Below, in pieces: positions 25,501-35,200 of a stretch of DNA of 64,000 nt. The translations under genes and the position numbers were made by a program. The DNA lies in the NCBI GenBank assembly GCA_024760905.1, contig CM045731.1, positions 55,958,125 to 56,022,124 on the forward strand, in the 5' to 3' direction. This stretch comes from Plotosus lineatus. Its lineage: Eukaryota > Chordata > Actinopteri > Siluriformes > Plotosidae. The notes beneath the pieces are model-generated. The model was given only the letters and a program-made list of their open reading frames with translations. It was not told the origin of the DNA and searched no databases. Numbering within the stretch: position 1 is the stretch's first letter; each line of letters starts with the position of its first letter.

Positions 25501-28500
25501 GGTATGCCCTGGAAAGGAGAGGAATGAAGGTTAGCCTCAGAAAATCAGAATACATGTGTGTGAATGAGAAGGACCCAGGAGGAACGGTGATGTTACAGGG
25601 AGCAGAGATAACGAAGGTGGAGGATTTTAAGTACTTAGGCTCAACAATCCAGAGCAATGGAAAGTGTGGAAAAGAGGTGAAGAAGCGTGTGCAGGCAGGC
25701 TGGAATGGTTGGAGAAAAGTATCCGGTGTGATGTGCTCCTATAGTGTCAGCAAGAATGAAGGGAAAAGTGTACAAGATGGTGGTGAGGCCAGCAATGTTG
25801 TATGGCTTAGAAACAGTGGCGCTGAGGAAAAGGCAGGAGGCAGAGCTGGAGGTAGCGGAGATGAAAATGTTGAGGTTCTCCCTGGGAGTAACGAGGATGG
25901 ATAGGATCAGAAATGAGTATATCAGAGGGACAGCCCACGTAAGATGTTTTGGAGACAAAGTCAGAGAGGCTAGATTGAGATGGTTTGGACATGTACAGAG
26001 GAGGGATAGTGAGTATATTGGCAGTAGGATGCTGAGGTTGGAACTACCAGGCAGAAGGCCTCGAGGAAGACCGAAGAAGAGATTTATGGATGTGGTGAAG
26101 GAAGACATGAAGGTCGTTGGAGTCAGAAAAGAAGATGCGGAGGACAGGGTGAGGTGGAGGTGGATGATTTGCTTTGGCGACCCCTGAAGGGAGCAGCCGA
26201 AAGTAAAAGAAGAAGAAGTTTACCTTTAATATTTTAGGTCAAATATTTGTGGCACGTTATATGAGTTTGGGGGGGGTGGGGCAGTGGTGGTCTAGTGGTA
26301 TAGGGCGCTGGATCGCTGATCCAAAGGTTGGGGGTTCAAGTCCCACTCTCCACAAGGTTGTCACTCCCCCCCCAGTGCAGCTAACTGGGTTATCAAAGGC
26401 GGGCCATGTCTCTCACTGTCTATGGTGAGAGGCATGTAAAAGAACCATTGCTGACTTTCGTAAAGAGTAGGCTGCAAAGTCGTCAGCGTGTTTCTGTCCC
26501 TTGCTAAAAGGGTTGTGACAGGAAGGGCATCCGACGTAAAAACCTCTGCCAAATGAAAATGTGCGAATCAGATGATTTGCTGTGGCGACTCCCGAGTAAA
26601 AAAGGAAAAAGCCGAAAGGAAGACAGACATATGAGTTTGGGGGGGTTCAGGTCAGGTCAAGTATGAGGGCATGCACCGGGACGGCACTTCGCTGCGTCCA
26701 CCAGCCGCCTCCACTCATCCCGCCGTCTCCTGGCGATCGACCAGGCCTGCGCAGGGCCCATACCCCCCAGTAGGGCAGCCCTCAGCTGCAACAACCACAT
26801 TGCACGTGGCCGTCCCCAGGATTGTCTCCAGCCCCTAGGATCCCGAACGGACAGGATCCGGTGTGCTGGGTTCGAAGGCGGGAAACGCGCCAAGTGCCCA
26901 TAGTAGCGCAGCTGACGGTCACGGATCCAGCAGGTTACTCTTACCATCCCCGCATCCCCAAGGACCTTCCGGTTGGTAACAAAGTCCCACCAGCGGTATC
27001 CAAAGATGCGGCAAAGGGAAATCGTAACGAAGGAGTCCAGTCGTCGTCCAAGCTCAACCGTGAGCGTCCATGTCTCGCTCGAGTAAAGCAAGACAGGGAG
27101 CACAAGGGAGCGAAAGACTCAGGCTTTCATCTGCCTGTTCAGATACCTCGACCGCCACATGGTCCTGTCCAGCGAGTTCATCACCCCATAGGATAGGCCA
27201 AGTCGACGATTGAGCTCGGCCCTGCAATCAGTGGAACAATGGACCACGCTGCCAAGGTAAGTGAAAGACTCCACGATCTCTACTCTTTCACGACCCACAG
27301 CAATCGAGTCAACAGCAGCATCCAGGAGGTCACCGAAAGCCTGAATCTTTGTTTTGATCCAGGAGACTCACAAACCAAGCGGTTCCGCCTCCTCACCCAG
27401 CGAACAGAGAGTCTCCGTCAGGACATCCACCGTCTCCGCGAAGATCACTGCGTCATCAGCAAAGTCCAGATCAGTAATCCAAACTTCACCGAACGACACA
27501 CCGCAGGCCGATCCACCCGATACCGCCGCCATGATCCAGTCCATTGCAGTACCGAAGAGAGAGGGGCCAGAACACACCCTGGCCTCATGCCGGTCTCGAC
27601 CAAAAAGAAGTCAGATGTGGAGCCCCCATACCTCACAGCACTCTCTGTCCCAGAATACAGCGACGATATCAGCCGGAGCAGAGCCGATGGGATCCCACGT
27701 AGACGAGGTATGCCCCAGAGGGCCTCCCCATCCACCGAGTCGAACGCCTTGCGAAAGTCTATATAGGCGGCAAGGAACCCCCTATCAAACTCCCGCAAGC
27801 GCTCAGATAGGACGCGGAGCACTAGGATGCGGTCAACGGTAGACCTCTTCGGTGTAAACCCGGACTTTTCAGGGTGCTGGTGCACTAGAAGTTACTGTCG
27901 GATCCTGTCCAGTAGAATCCATGCGAAGACCTTGCCCGGAACTGAGAGGAGAGTAAACCCGGTAACTGTTGCATTCTCGGGTATCACCCTTCCCCTTCCA
28001 GATCGGTACAACGATGCCCCATTTCCAGTCAGTTGGGATGACACCAGTGCTCCACACGGAGCACACGAGAATGAACAGCCACCTGAGGATGGCCTCACCT
28101 CCCGCCTTAAGCATTTCCATGTGGATACCACAAACTCCCGCAGATTTGCCATCCGCCAAACGCCACAAGACCCTTCAAGTATCCTCAAAAGTTGGCAGGT
28201 CGCAGCTGGGGGAGGGTCAGAAACAAGAGTTTCAGCATCCCCGATGGCCAGGCTCCAGGCGGGAGGGTCAGCACTCGGCCCAACGAGTCCTCCCAACGAG
28301 TCCTCACTTCGGATTTCTCGGTAAGGACACTACCGTCTGCAGCTTTCACCGTCTGGCATCGTGATGTGGACCCAGAGGAACGGAAGGGCCGCAACGCCCT
28401 GTAAGCCGGGCGAGAGTCACTCGACTTCAAGCGGCCCTCGACCGTCTCACAGAGATCGCGGACCGCAGCCTCCTGATCTCTTCGCACCGCCTTGACAGCT

Positions 28501-29827
28501 TCATGCTTCAGGTCCCTGGCCAGTCCAACTCTGCCGTCGAGTCGGGCCTGTCTCGCTCTCTCGATGACGTCGATGGTCTCAGAGGAGATGGCCGTTCCTG
28601 GTTGTCTGGGCGACCCCGGTATGCAGCCATGGGACACCTCCAGGATGCAGTCTCTGAAACCAGCCCAGAGAGCCTCCTTGCCTGCACCCGCATCCAGATC
28701 CTCCAGGGATTCCCCAAGACTACTGGCGAACTCCGAAGCCACATCAGGGTCCTTGAGTTGGCTTACGTCAAGTTGCATTTGACGAGCTGGGGCTTTCTCA
28801 GGGCGCCTGAAGCGGCTCTTCAGCGTCGCCACCAGAAGCCCATGGTCTCCCGAGAAGAGCTGGGCACTTCTGAAGACACGGCAGTTCTGGACCAGCCGCC
28901 AGCGACTATCTACGAGAACATGGTTGATCTCCTTCCTAGTGACACCATCATTGGAGTACCAAGTCCAGCGTCGCGGCTCTGATCTCTGGAACCACGAGCC
29001 AGCAATCCTTAAGCCCCGACTTTTTGCGAAGTCAAGAAGCATTAAGGCGCTTTCATCACGGCGTCCAGAGCCGTGAGGACTGACACATGCTTCGTAGCCA
29101 TCCCGGTTAGTGCCAGTGGTCGCATTGAAGTCCCCCAGTACGATCAGGGTGTCCCTTCCTGGAACCCCCGACACCACCAAGTTGAGCTGGTCGTAGGTTT
29201 CCTTCATAGATCGATCACTCACCCCGGTCGGAGCGTACACTGTGACATAACATAACATAACATAACATGAGTGGTGAGAACAGGCCATTCAGCCCAACTA
29301 AGCTCACCATTGTCCTATTCTAAAGTGACTCTAACCTTAAAGACGCACCATGACTAGATGGTATCCAGCACTAGATCAAGTCTGCTTTTGAAGACTTGTA
29401 AGCTTTCTGCTTCGACAACGTGGTTAGGCAATCTATTCCACACTGAAATTACCCTCTGCGAGAAAAAATATTTCCTAATATTTGTGCTAAATTTACCCTT
29501 GAATAACTTCCATTTATGACCCCTAGTTCTACTTACAGAACTTGGCCTAAGTAATCGGGCATAGTTGACTTTATTAATCCCCTTAAGATACTTAAAGACC
29601 TCAATCAGATCACCTCTAATTCTCCTTTTTTTTGAAGACTGAGTGACACTGTGTGAGTCACCCTCAGTCACATAATACGCTCGTTTATCGGGACCACCTC
29701 CGATACCGAGTTTGGGGGGGTTGGAATGGATTAATTGGTTTTCTGTAATTTCTTATGGAATAAACGAACTTTTCATCTTACCAGCTTGCCCTCGGAACGG
29801 ATTAAATTCGTTAAACAAGGTACCACT

Positions 29828-29870
<43 letters not shown>

Positions 29871-30428
29871 CAGATAATATCATAATCATAAGGAGACGAC
29901 AGTGCCGAAGTGGTTATCACGTCCGACTCAAAGCAAGAATGCCCCAGGCTCCGTGAAGGCATTTCTATGTGGACTTTGCACATTGTTCTCCCTGTGCTTG
30001 TTTGGGTTTCATCCGGGTACTCTAGTTTCCTCCTACAGTCCAAAAGACATTAGCCACATCAGGCTAACTGGGTGTTCCAGATTGCCTCTGGGTGTGAATG
30101 CGTGTGAATGGGTTATGTGTCTTTTGCCCTGCGGTGGTGTGGTGGAATGTCTCGGGGTGCATCCTGCCTTCGCCCAGTGTTGACTGAGATAGGCTCCAGC
30201 CTCCCTGCAACCCTGCTTAAGTGAGTAAAAATCATACGATCTCAACATAAAAAGTAAAAACTGAGATAGAATGTCATTATTATTGTTGTTATTTGTAATA
30301 TTGATATTATAAGGAAGCACTTGGTTTCAGATCATTTTACAGTTGTAATGTTAGATGTGTTTAATAAACTACAGTACTTCCTTTGTTTTTAAAACTTACT
30401 TTCCGTCACTTTCAGTCTCGTCGTGCAT
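14895..30428 (-). CDS. abhd4: alpha/beta hydrolase domain protein 4, complete
   Basis: ABHD4 is an N-acyl phospholipid lipase in N-acylethanolamine synthesis. Minus-strand exons: 30400-30428 (start), 23048-23130, 21783-21884, 20662-20950, 17555-17709, 17339-17450, 15572-15758 and 14895-14984 (TAA). All phases agree, giving 348 codons, close to the usual length. Visible landmarks: a Trp-rich start with SWRPTS, the VHGFGGGVG oxyanion region, the nucleophile elbow GHSLGG (Ser; the paralogue ABHD5 has Asn here, which separates the two), [10 protein letters not shown], and HHVYAD near the C-terminus (HX4D, catalytic His). The expected acid position reads YGGQSWMN, with no Asp. The exon-7 donor ATG|GTACAG was chosen because it keeps frame and family spacing; a downstream GTAAGC would create a stop. 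Head to head with dad1. Confidence 0.93.
14985..15571 (-). repeat. long homopyrimidine intron of abhd4
   Basis: The last abhd4 intron is almost pure purine on the + strand from about 15000 to 15470, with (GA)n runs at 15073-15116 and 15332-15352. On the transcribed RNA it is a pyrimidine tract of roughly 450 nt. No gene is present; long ORFs here are artefacts of the simple repeat. Confidence 0.9.
15761..15891. repeat. (GA)n tract next to abhd4 exon 7
   Basis: GA/GGA repeat directly upstream, in gene orientation, of the exon ending at 15758. On the coding strand it forms an extended polypyrimidine tract before the acceptor. Confidence 0.9.
15896..16140 (+). repeat. SINE fragment with (GT)n expansion
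   Basis: The SINE body (CAGAGTCCAAAG, then CAAATTGCCCCTAGGCGTG) and tail (GGCTCCCACCTCCCTGCGAC) are separated by a (GT)n tract at 15980-16038. Confidence 0.7.
16167..16312 (-). repeat. SINE fragment (3' half)
   Basis: Reverse copy: CATTCATTCATT tail, GCCGCTTAATCCTAATTAGG, GCCGACTCTGGACAAGGGC. The head is missing. Confidence 0.75.
16322..16784 (-). mobile_element. Tigger/pogo-type MITE, copy B
   Basis: TA flanks at 16320-16321 and 16785-16786. Ends are CAAGGATCCCGC and GCGAGGGATCACTG. Same family as 4223-5274 and 61695-62182, in opposite orientation. No coding potential. Confidence 0.8.
16790..17338. other. abhd4 intron, nothing recognised
   Basis: Intronic sequence between the MITE and the exon at 17339-17450. 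I see no further gene or clear repeat. Confidence 0.5.
18310..18595 (+). pseudogene. pogo-type transposase N-terminus (broken)
   Basis: Opens with [20 protein letters not shown], a CENP-B/pogo-type helix-turn-helix N-terminus. At about 18470-18486 an A-run shifts the frame, and the second DNA-binding part ([16 protein letters not shown]) continues in another frame to about 18595. There the LINE insertion ends it. The DDE catalytic domain is absent. Confidence 0.8.
18600..19277 (+). mobile_element. LINE 3' end with (TATCT)n tail, copy 1
   Basis: 5'-truncated non-LTR element. Its C-terminal reverse-transcriptase region shows [13 protein letters not shown] and [17 protein letters not shown] at about 18740-18920, then a 3'UTR ending AATAAAGCTG plus TATCT repeats. 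A second copy is at 35705-36534. Clade is probably jockey/L2-superfamily; I cannot be more precise. Confidence 0.8.
19416..19964. other. abhd4 intron, nothing recognised
   Basis: AT-rich intron sequence without a clear gene or repeat. Confidence 0.5.
19965..20215 (-). repeat. tRNA-derived SINE, partial
   Basis: Reverse copy: TTTAATCCTACTAGGGTG, CACCTAGGGGCAATCTG, GAGCATGCAAGCTCC. Head lost. Confidence 0.75.
21518..21660. repeat. (ATT/ATG)n compound microsatellite
   Basis: Trinucleotide-rich tract of ATA, ATT and ATG units in an abhd4 intron. Long low-complexity ORFs across it (runs of Ile, Asn or Asp) are not genes. Confidence 0.9.
22035..22372 (-). repeat. type-II SINE with L2-like tail
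   Basis: Reverse copy of the family at 14166-14499: tail TTAATCCTAATTAGGGTC at the left, the body with GACAGTGAGAGACCTGGC, and the inverted head (CTTGAACCCCCAATC, then ACCACTAGGCCACCA) at the right. Confidence 0.8.
22445..22670 (-). repeat. tRNA-derived SINE, partial
   Basis: Reverse copy containing a long A-run at 22561-22580, GTGTGTCTTTGGACTGTGGG and AACATGCAGACTC. Confidence 0.65.
23205..23465 (-). repeat. tRNA-derived SINE
   Basis: Reverse copy: AACTGCTTAATCCTAGGGTC, GTACACCCTGAACC, then AAACCCAGGACCTTCATGC (inverted B box) and head. Confidence 0.8.
24244..26222 (+). mobile_element. RTE-like LINE, copy 1, 5' truncated
   Basis: Lacks the endonuclease. Reverse transcriptase pieces run through about 24250-26187 in four overlapping frames, so frameshifts are present. 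Recognisable: [36 protein letters not shown], the FADD box ([12 protein letters not shown]) near 25430, and a C-terminal block with [15 protein letters not shown]. The 3' end reads GGCGACCCCTGAAGGGAGCA and AAAGAAGAAGAAG. Clade is RTE (BovB/Expander type), inferred from the endonuclease and C-terminus of sister copies. Confidence 0.88.
26276..26628 (+). repeat. type-II SINE with RTE-type tail
   Basis: The tRNA-like head has GTGGTCTAGTGGTATAG (A box) and GGGGGTTCAAGTCCC (B box). The body is as in 14166-14499. The 3' part is instead GGAAGGGCATCCGACGTAAA followed by GATGATTTGCTGTGGCGACT, both matching the local RTE element (5'UTR and 3' end). Flanks repeat ATATGAGTTTGG plus a G-run at about 26259 and 26629, a target duplication. 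Confidence 0.85.
26640..29250 (-). mobile_element. APE-type LINE (RTE-like), second family
   Basis: Minus-strand element. The apurinic endonuclease domain is open from about 29250 to 28185 ([32 protein letters not shown]). Reverse transcriptase fragments follow, including [17 protein letters not shown] and [14 protein letters not shown] (27445-27885) and [10 protein letters not shown] near 27480. The C-terminus ([16 protein letters not shown], then [15 protein letters not shown]) is at 26657-27103. Frameshifts separate the pieces. A TTGACCTGACCTGA-type 3' tail is at the left end. The motif GAGTTTGGGGGGGTT is seen at about 26632 and 29706, consistent with a target duplication around this element plus its 5' neighbour. 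Confidence 0.85.
29240..29680 (-). mobile_element. LINE 3' end with (ATGTT)n tail
   Basis: The C-terminal LINE tail is open at 29354-29671 on the minus strand ([35 protein letters not shown]), then a 3'UTR (GCTTAGTTGGGCTGAATGG) and ATGTT pentamers at 29244-29270. This is typical of CR1/L2-like LINEs. It abuts the endonuclease start of the neighbouring LINE, so one inserted into the other. Confidence 0.8.
29829..29870. repeat. (TTA)n microsatellite
   Basis: TTA repeat of about 42 bp directly at the TA target of the Tigger-like element. Confidence 0.9.
29898..30225 (+). repeat. tRNA-derived SINE
   Basis: Head CAGTGCCGAAGTGGTTATCAC, body CTCCTACAGTCCAAAAGACA, GATTGCCTCTGGGTGTGAATG, tail GCTCCAGCCTCCCTGCAACC. 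It lies about 175 bp downstream of abhd4 exon 1, inside intron 1. Confidence 0.8.
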
Positions 30429-31095
30429 GTCGTTAAAAGACAGGAAGTAGATAGAAATATTAAATCCAGCATTAATGGACTTGTGTTAAATCGAGGACCA
30501 GATATCCATACGATTAGATCCCCACGATGGTGCCAGTAGTAAAAACTCTTTCTCTCGCTCGCTCACGCTCGCTCTGTCTGTGTGCGTGTGTGTGTGTGTG
30601 TGTCAGTCAGCTGACAGTTCAACACAGGAAGTTCGTGATCATTTTGCAGATTATCAGGACCCTAAAGGGTTAAATATATCCTCGTGCCTGTACACTGACG
30701 TTCACTGTGTTTTGGTATTAAAATGATCTATATATGTTTAAACTCGCAAACTTAAACCCTGTGGGAACTCTACTTTATTTATTCATAGTTTCGCATTGAC
30801 GTCACAACGAGGCTCTGACATGTGTGAATGCGTGAATACGAACCAGACCGGGAAATTTATTATAAAGGGGGAACTTTGAAAGCGATATAACAAGATAGAA
30901 TGCTATTAAATATGCCTTATGAAATGGAGATCATGACTGCCCATCGATAATGTTTAAGAATATAAAGTAATTACCACCACTTTTTGCTGTTGGCAGGTTT
31001 CCACGCAAAGCCAAGTCAAGGTGACATCAGTATTTCCGAAAAAAATCATAATCTCTTCTGAGTTGTTTTATCAATATGTATCCACAGTTATTATT

Positions 31096-31385
31096 GGGGG
31101 GGGGGGGGGTTGTGGTTAGGTAGCGCGTCTTGCCTCATAGCAAGAAGGTCCTGGATTTGGATCCCAGGCTCCGTGTGGAGTTTGCATGGGTTTTTATTTT
31201 GTTTTCTCCAGTTTCCACCAACAATCCAAAGACATGAATGTTAAGCTGCTCAGCTGTTACAACTAGATGTAAGTGTTGGCGTGACGTGTTGTGAGAGTTT
31301 GAGCTGTTCAGGGTGGACCCCACCTTCACCCAGAGATAGGCGCCAGCCTCCCTGAAACTCTAGTAGGATTAAGCGGCTCAGAAAA
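31096..31385 (+). repeat. tRNA-derived SINE
   Basis: Head TGTGGTTAGGTAGCGCG and B-box region GGATTTGGATCCCAG; ends GGATTAAGCGGCTCAGAAAA. Confidence 0.8.
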
Positions 31386-31424
31386 TGTGGGGCATTGTTC
31401 TGATAATATGGGATTGGTTAAATA

Positions 31425-31660
31425 ACAGGTAGCACGTCAGAGCAAAAAAGGTCTTGAGTTCGAGTCCTGGACTTGCATGTGCTCTCCATATATGCATGAG
31501 TTTTCTCTAAGTATGCAAGTTTCCTCCTACAATCCAAAGACAAGCACGTTAGGTTAATTGGCTTGTCCAAATTACCCCTAGATGATGCATGTCTGTTGGT
31601 CCTGCTAGTTGTTCAGGGTGTACCCCTTAATGGCTGAGGTCGGTTCCAGCCTCCATGCAG
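31425..31660 (+). repeat. tRNA-derived SINE, truncated
   Basis: Head remnant GGTAGCACGTCAGAGC, B box GAGTTCGAGTCCTGG, then CTCCTACAATCCAAAGACA and GGTTCCAGCCTCCATGC. Placed directly after another SINE in the same orientation. Confidence 0.7.
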
Positions 31661-32177
31661 TGTAAATAATTATCATCCACATGCACTCTGTATGGTTAAA
31701 ATGTGGGTTTTGTTTTGTTTTTGCTTCATCCACAAATTCTCCTGTGATCTCATACAGAATTGCAGTGTGTTCACCATAAATAGATAGATCATAGCCAAGC
31801 TGTGACTTCGACCTTTAGTGACGGTTGTTGATAGACACCCAATCCACCAAGTACCCAGATGCTTGGAACTATGAATTCATTTATTTATTTATTTTTACCA
31901 TAATTATTATACTATCTTCATTTAGAACACTTAAGTGCACTTCTTTTGTGTGTGTGTGTGGGGGGTACATTTTGTATCTTTTTATATTATGTATTTTTTA
32001 TATTTCCAAAAATTTGTATAATTTATTCAAATATTATAAATAAATAATATTAATAAGAGAAGAATAAATGCGTAGGTTGCATGTGTAACTAAGCGGACAT
32101 ATTTATCCGATTTCACGTAACCCGGGGGAGATATAAAGCTGTAACACCCGTTAATTCGGCGACGATAATAATACTAG

Positions 32178-32188
32178 TGCGCATGCGT
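32178..32188 (+). promoter_or_regulatory. NRF1-like site upstream of dad1
   Basis: TGCGCATGCGT, close to the palindromic NRF1 consensus, 100 bp before the dad1 start codon. It suggests a housekeeping promoter; binding is inferred from sequence only. Confidence 0.55.
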
Positions 32189-32288
32189 ATAGTTGAACGG
32201 GACACGTCAGGTTCAGAGCTGGGTAACGGGGAAAGCTTACACGAGCTGCTATAGTTTACCACAGTATTCAGCAAAAAAGAAATTAAAA

Positions 32289-35200
32289 ATGGCGAATTCT
32301 GTGACTTCTGTGATCTCCAAGTTTATAGAGGAGTACGCTAATAGCACGTCGGCTAAATTAAAGCTAGTAGACGCGTATTTGTTGTATATTTTGCTCACAG
32401 GCGCGTTCCAGTTTCTTTATTGCTTGCTAGTTGGTACATTTCCGTTTAACAGCTTCTTGTCCGGCTTCATCTCCTGTGTTGGATCCTTCATTCTTGCAGG
32501 TGAGGGGGAGGGTCATGGGTTTTAAAATTCCAACCTACTGAGTAATATATTTTTGTGACATGCTTTGTCTGAGATGACATTTTATCCTGGATAATTTCTT
32601 GAGAAATGATGACTTAAAAGTATATTGTTTTTCCCTGTTCTGGAAAATATAAAAGGATGGCAATATTATGTATTAGGTGCTATTTTGGTGGTGATTCATA
32701 TCTCAAATGAACTTTTAAAGAAGCCCAAGTCCACCCAGGGTCCCAGTGGTGTTGTGGTTAGAGTGCTGCTCAAGATCGGGAGGTTATGGGTTCAAATCAT
32801 GGTTAGACCACCCACAGTGCTCAGACCATTGATCTTGGCGAAGTTTCAACCACTAGTGTGCCTCTGTTTACCCAGTAGTATAAATGGGTACCAGTAAAAG
32901 TACTGAGATGGAACTAGCTTCTCTAAGACACTTCATGGAACAAAAATCAGAATAAGCGCCAGCTCTGACAGGCCACTAGGCTCTGGGGTAAAAGCCCAAT
33001 AAATTTTAACTTAAGTCTGCCTGGGACTGTGTTGATAGAAGGGTCGCTGGATTGATTCCCGAACCAGTAGAAAAAATGTTTAACTGCAAAGATCTCTGCC
33101 TTCACAGCCAAGCACAGCTGGCTAGCAAACACAAAAGGACAGACGTGGAAAAACTTCAACCCGCAGACTGGCTGATTGCGAAAACTTGGGATGCGCTTCC
33201 TGTCACATAAACACTGCAGCGTATGAGTCCTGTCATGTCGAGTCTTCACCCTGTATCAACCAGACTATAATGCCATCAGCAAAACCATGCAGCACCAGAA
33301 GTTGCATTAATAGTAAGCATTGCTGTAGTGGAGGGTACACGCCGTGTACCCACTTGTTTTAGTGGCTGAGTTGCGTGTACTGACTTAATTTGGTGTACTT
33401 TATAGTTGATCAACGTAAATTTCCGCAACTGTAAATAAAAAGTGGAAATGGATGAAGTGCTAAATAGTTTCAAAGCCAAAGCTGCACCCTCCCCGCGCAC
33501 CTGCTGCTGTGTGCCTCGGTCGCTTCGCTGCCATCGTGTACTCACTTATTTTTTTGACCACTACAGCATTGATAGTAAGAAGTACTTTTCTTACGGATAA
33601 ATAACTTCATTATCACAATGTCGTTTAAAATAAAATCAGTCTTACTTACTTACTTGATGTAAGTAAGTACACTAATGTTGTTTAAAATAAATTGAGTTTT
33701 ATTATATTCTAAAATTGTTGGTCTTCTTGTTCAATTTAGCTGCATTCAGTATTAATATATGGCTCTCAGAGGATTAGATTTTATAATGTCTTTTTTTTTT
33801 TTTGGGCTCTCTTAGTCAAAAAGGTTCCCGACCCCTGGTTTACACTATTTGAAATTAAAACTAGGCCCACTGTAGGTGTACACAGTAGGCCCTCGATATT
33901 CGCGGGGGTTCGGTTCCGGCCCCTCCCGCGAATGAAGATAATCCGCGAGTTCTGTACCTGGAAGTAAAACCCCATGTATCATGTGACATGCACGAATCAG
34001 CAACCGGAAGTAAAATACTATGTATGTATTACATGTGGTAAAATATGCGTCTGAAACACATTCTATAGACAGTCTTCCTCATTAATTCAGTATTATTGTA
34101 GTAAAATGTCGTAATGATTAAGAAAAACTTTGATATTTATTGAAAAAAAATTATAAACATTATACAGCATACATATAAAAACACCTTTAAATGCATTTTC
34201 CTTGAAACATACAGCACTGTAGTTTTCAAAAATGCCAACTAGAGGAGTGTATTGTATTAGGCATGAGATGACTGAATTCGGGTATGAACTGCATTAAGTC
34301 TGAGCAGCTCAGCCACGCCCCTCAGCCAGAGTGAGTAGAAAACACAGTTTTGGAGTGAGAGAGTTAAGTTAGAAAGCGTTACAAATCAGCGTTTTATTGG
34401 GAGTAAATGAGAGTAGTGAATTCAGGTGTGAGCCACCGAGCAGCTCAGCCACGCCCCTCAGCCGAAGCGGAGAGTAAACAGTCAGTTAGAGGCACAGCAC
34501 CAAAATCAAAGTCCCCCAAAGCACAGACCATAACAAAAAGGAAATAAAGGACAAGAAATGTAATAAATTGGATAAACAAAATGAGAAACATGTTACCCCA
34601 CAGTAAATAAAATCACACGTACAAACATTCTAAACATTACCTTGGGTAATGTACTGGAATAATAATTGAAAAAGACTTTAATAGTGAAGTGTTTTACAAC
34701 AGTTCAGACGATTATTCCTCTTCAGGCACTTCAGAGGAAACTGTCGTTTCTTCCGGAGAAAGTCTTATTTCTTCAGAAGAGACATTCAACGCCATTACCT
34801 TTTTCTAGCAGGCATTTAAGTGACATCATAGAACTTAACTGGTAATTAAAACACACTAAAAAAAGGCTCATTGACAACTTGTGCGCAAATGAGGGAAAAG
34901 GGGCGTTGCATCATCTAACCAATCAGGAGGAAGGAGGACGGCCTTTGGCTGAATTTGAATAACATGAAAGTTGCTCGGCAGGCCGCGAATATGCAAACTG
35001 CGAGTGCAAAACCGCGAATAGTCAAGGGCCTAGTAAATTACATATTTTTAAAAATAATTTTAATAATTAATTTTCATAAGGTTCTCTTTAAAAATATTCC
35101 TTCCAGGAGACATCAATTAAGCTCCTTTTTGCAAGTATAACCAGTAGGTTAATTGGCTAAATAATATGTGGAGAGGGCTTCACTAAGTTGGATAACTTGT

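Larger units (their letters stand above)
23562..29828. mobile_element. Tigger-like element hosting four later insertions
   Basis: TA flanks at 23560-23561 and 29829-29830. The left end CAGTGGTACCTTGT matches the inverse of the right end ACAAGGTACCACTG. Remnants of its body lie at 23562-24243, about 26223-26275 and 29705-29828. Nested inside are an RTE copy, a SINE and two LINE pieces. It occupies much of abhd4 intron 1. Confidence 0.8.
30429..32288. promoter_or_regulatory. shared abhd4/dad1 upstream region
   Basis: 1.86 kb between two divergent start codons. ETS-type AGGAAGT motifs lie just upstream of abhd4 (about 30442 and 30627). Two SINEs occupy 31096-31385 and 31425-31660. An NRF1-like site lies upstream of dad1. 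No other gene is visible. Confidence 0.55.

Noticed and set aside
26281..26350. tRNA-like sequence with A and B boxes
   Set aside because: It is the head of a SINE: body, LINE-type tail and target duplication follow, and the cloverleaf is degraded. The same holds for the other SINE heads.
33826..33838. GTTCCCGACCCCTGG, like the end of a hAT element of the 10019 family
   Set aside because: No matching opposite end or target duplication was found, so no element is annotated.
34955..35140. Short open frame in the dad1 intron
   Set aside because: Begins inside the right end of a Tigger-like element, with no similarity to known proteins and A/T-driven codon content.
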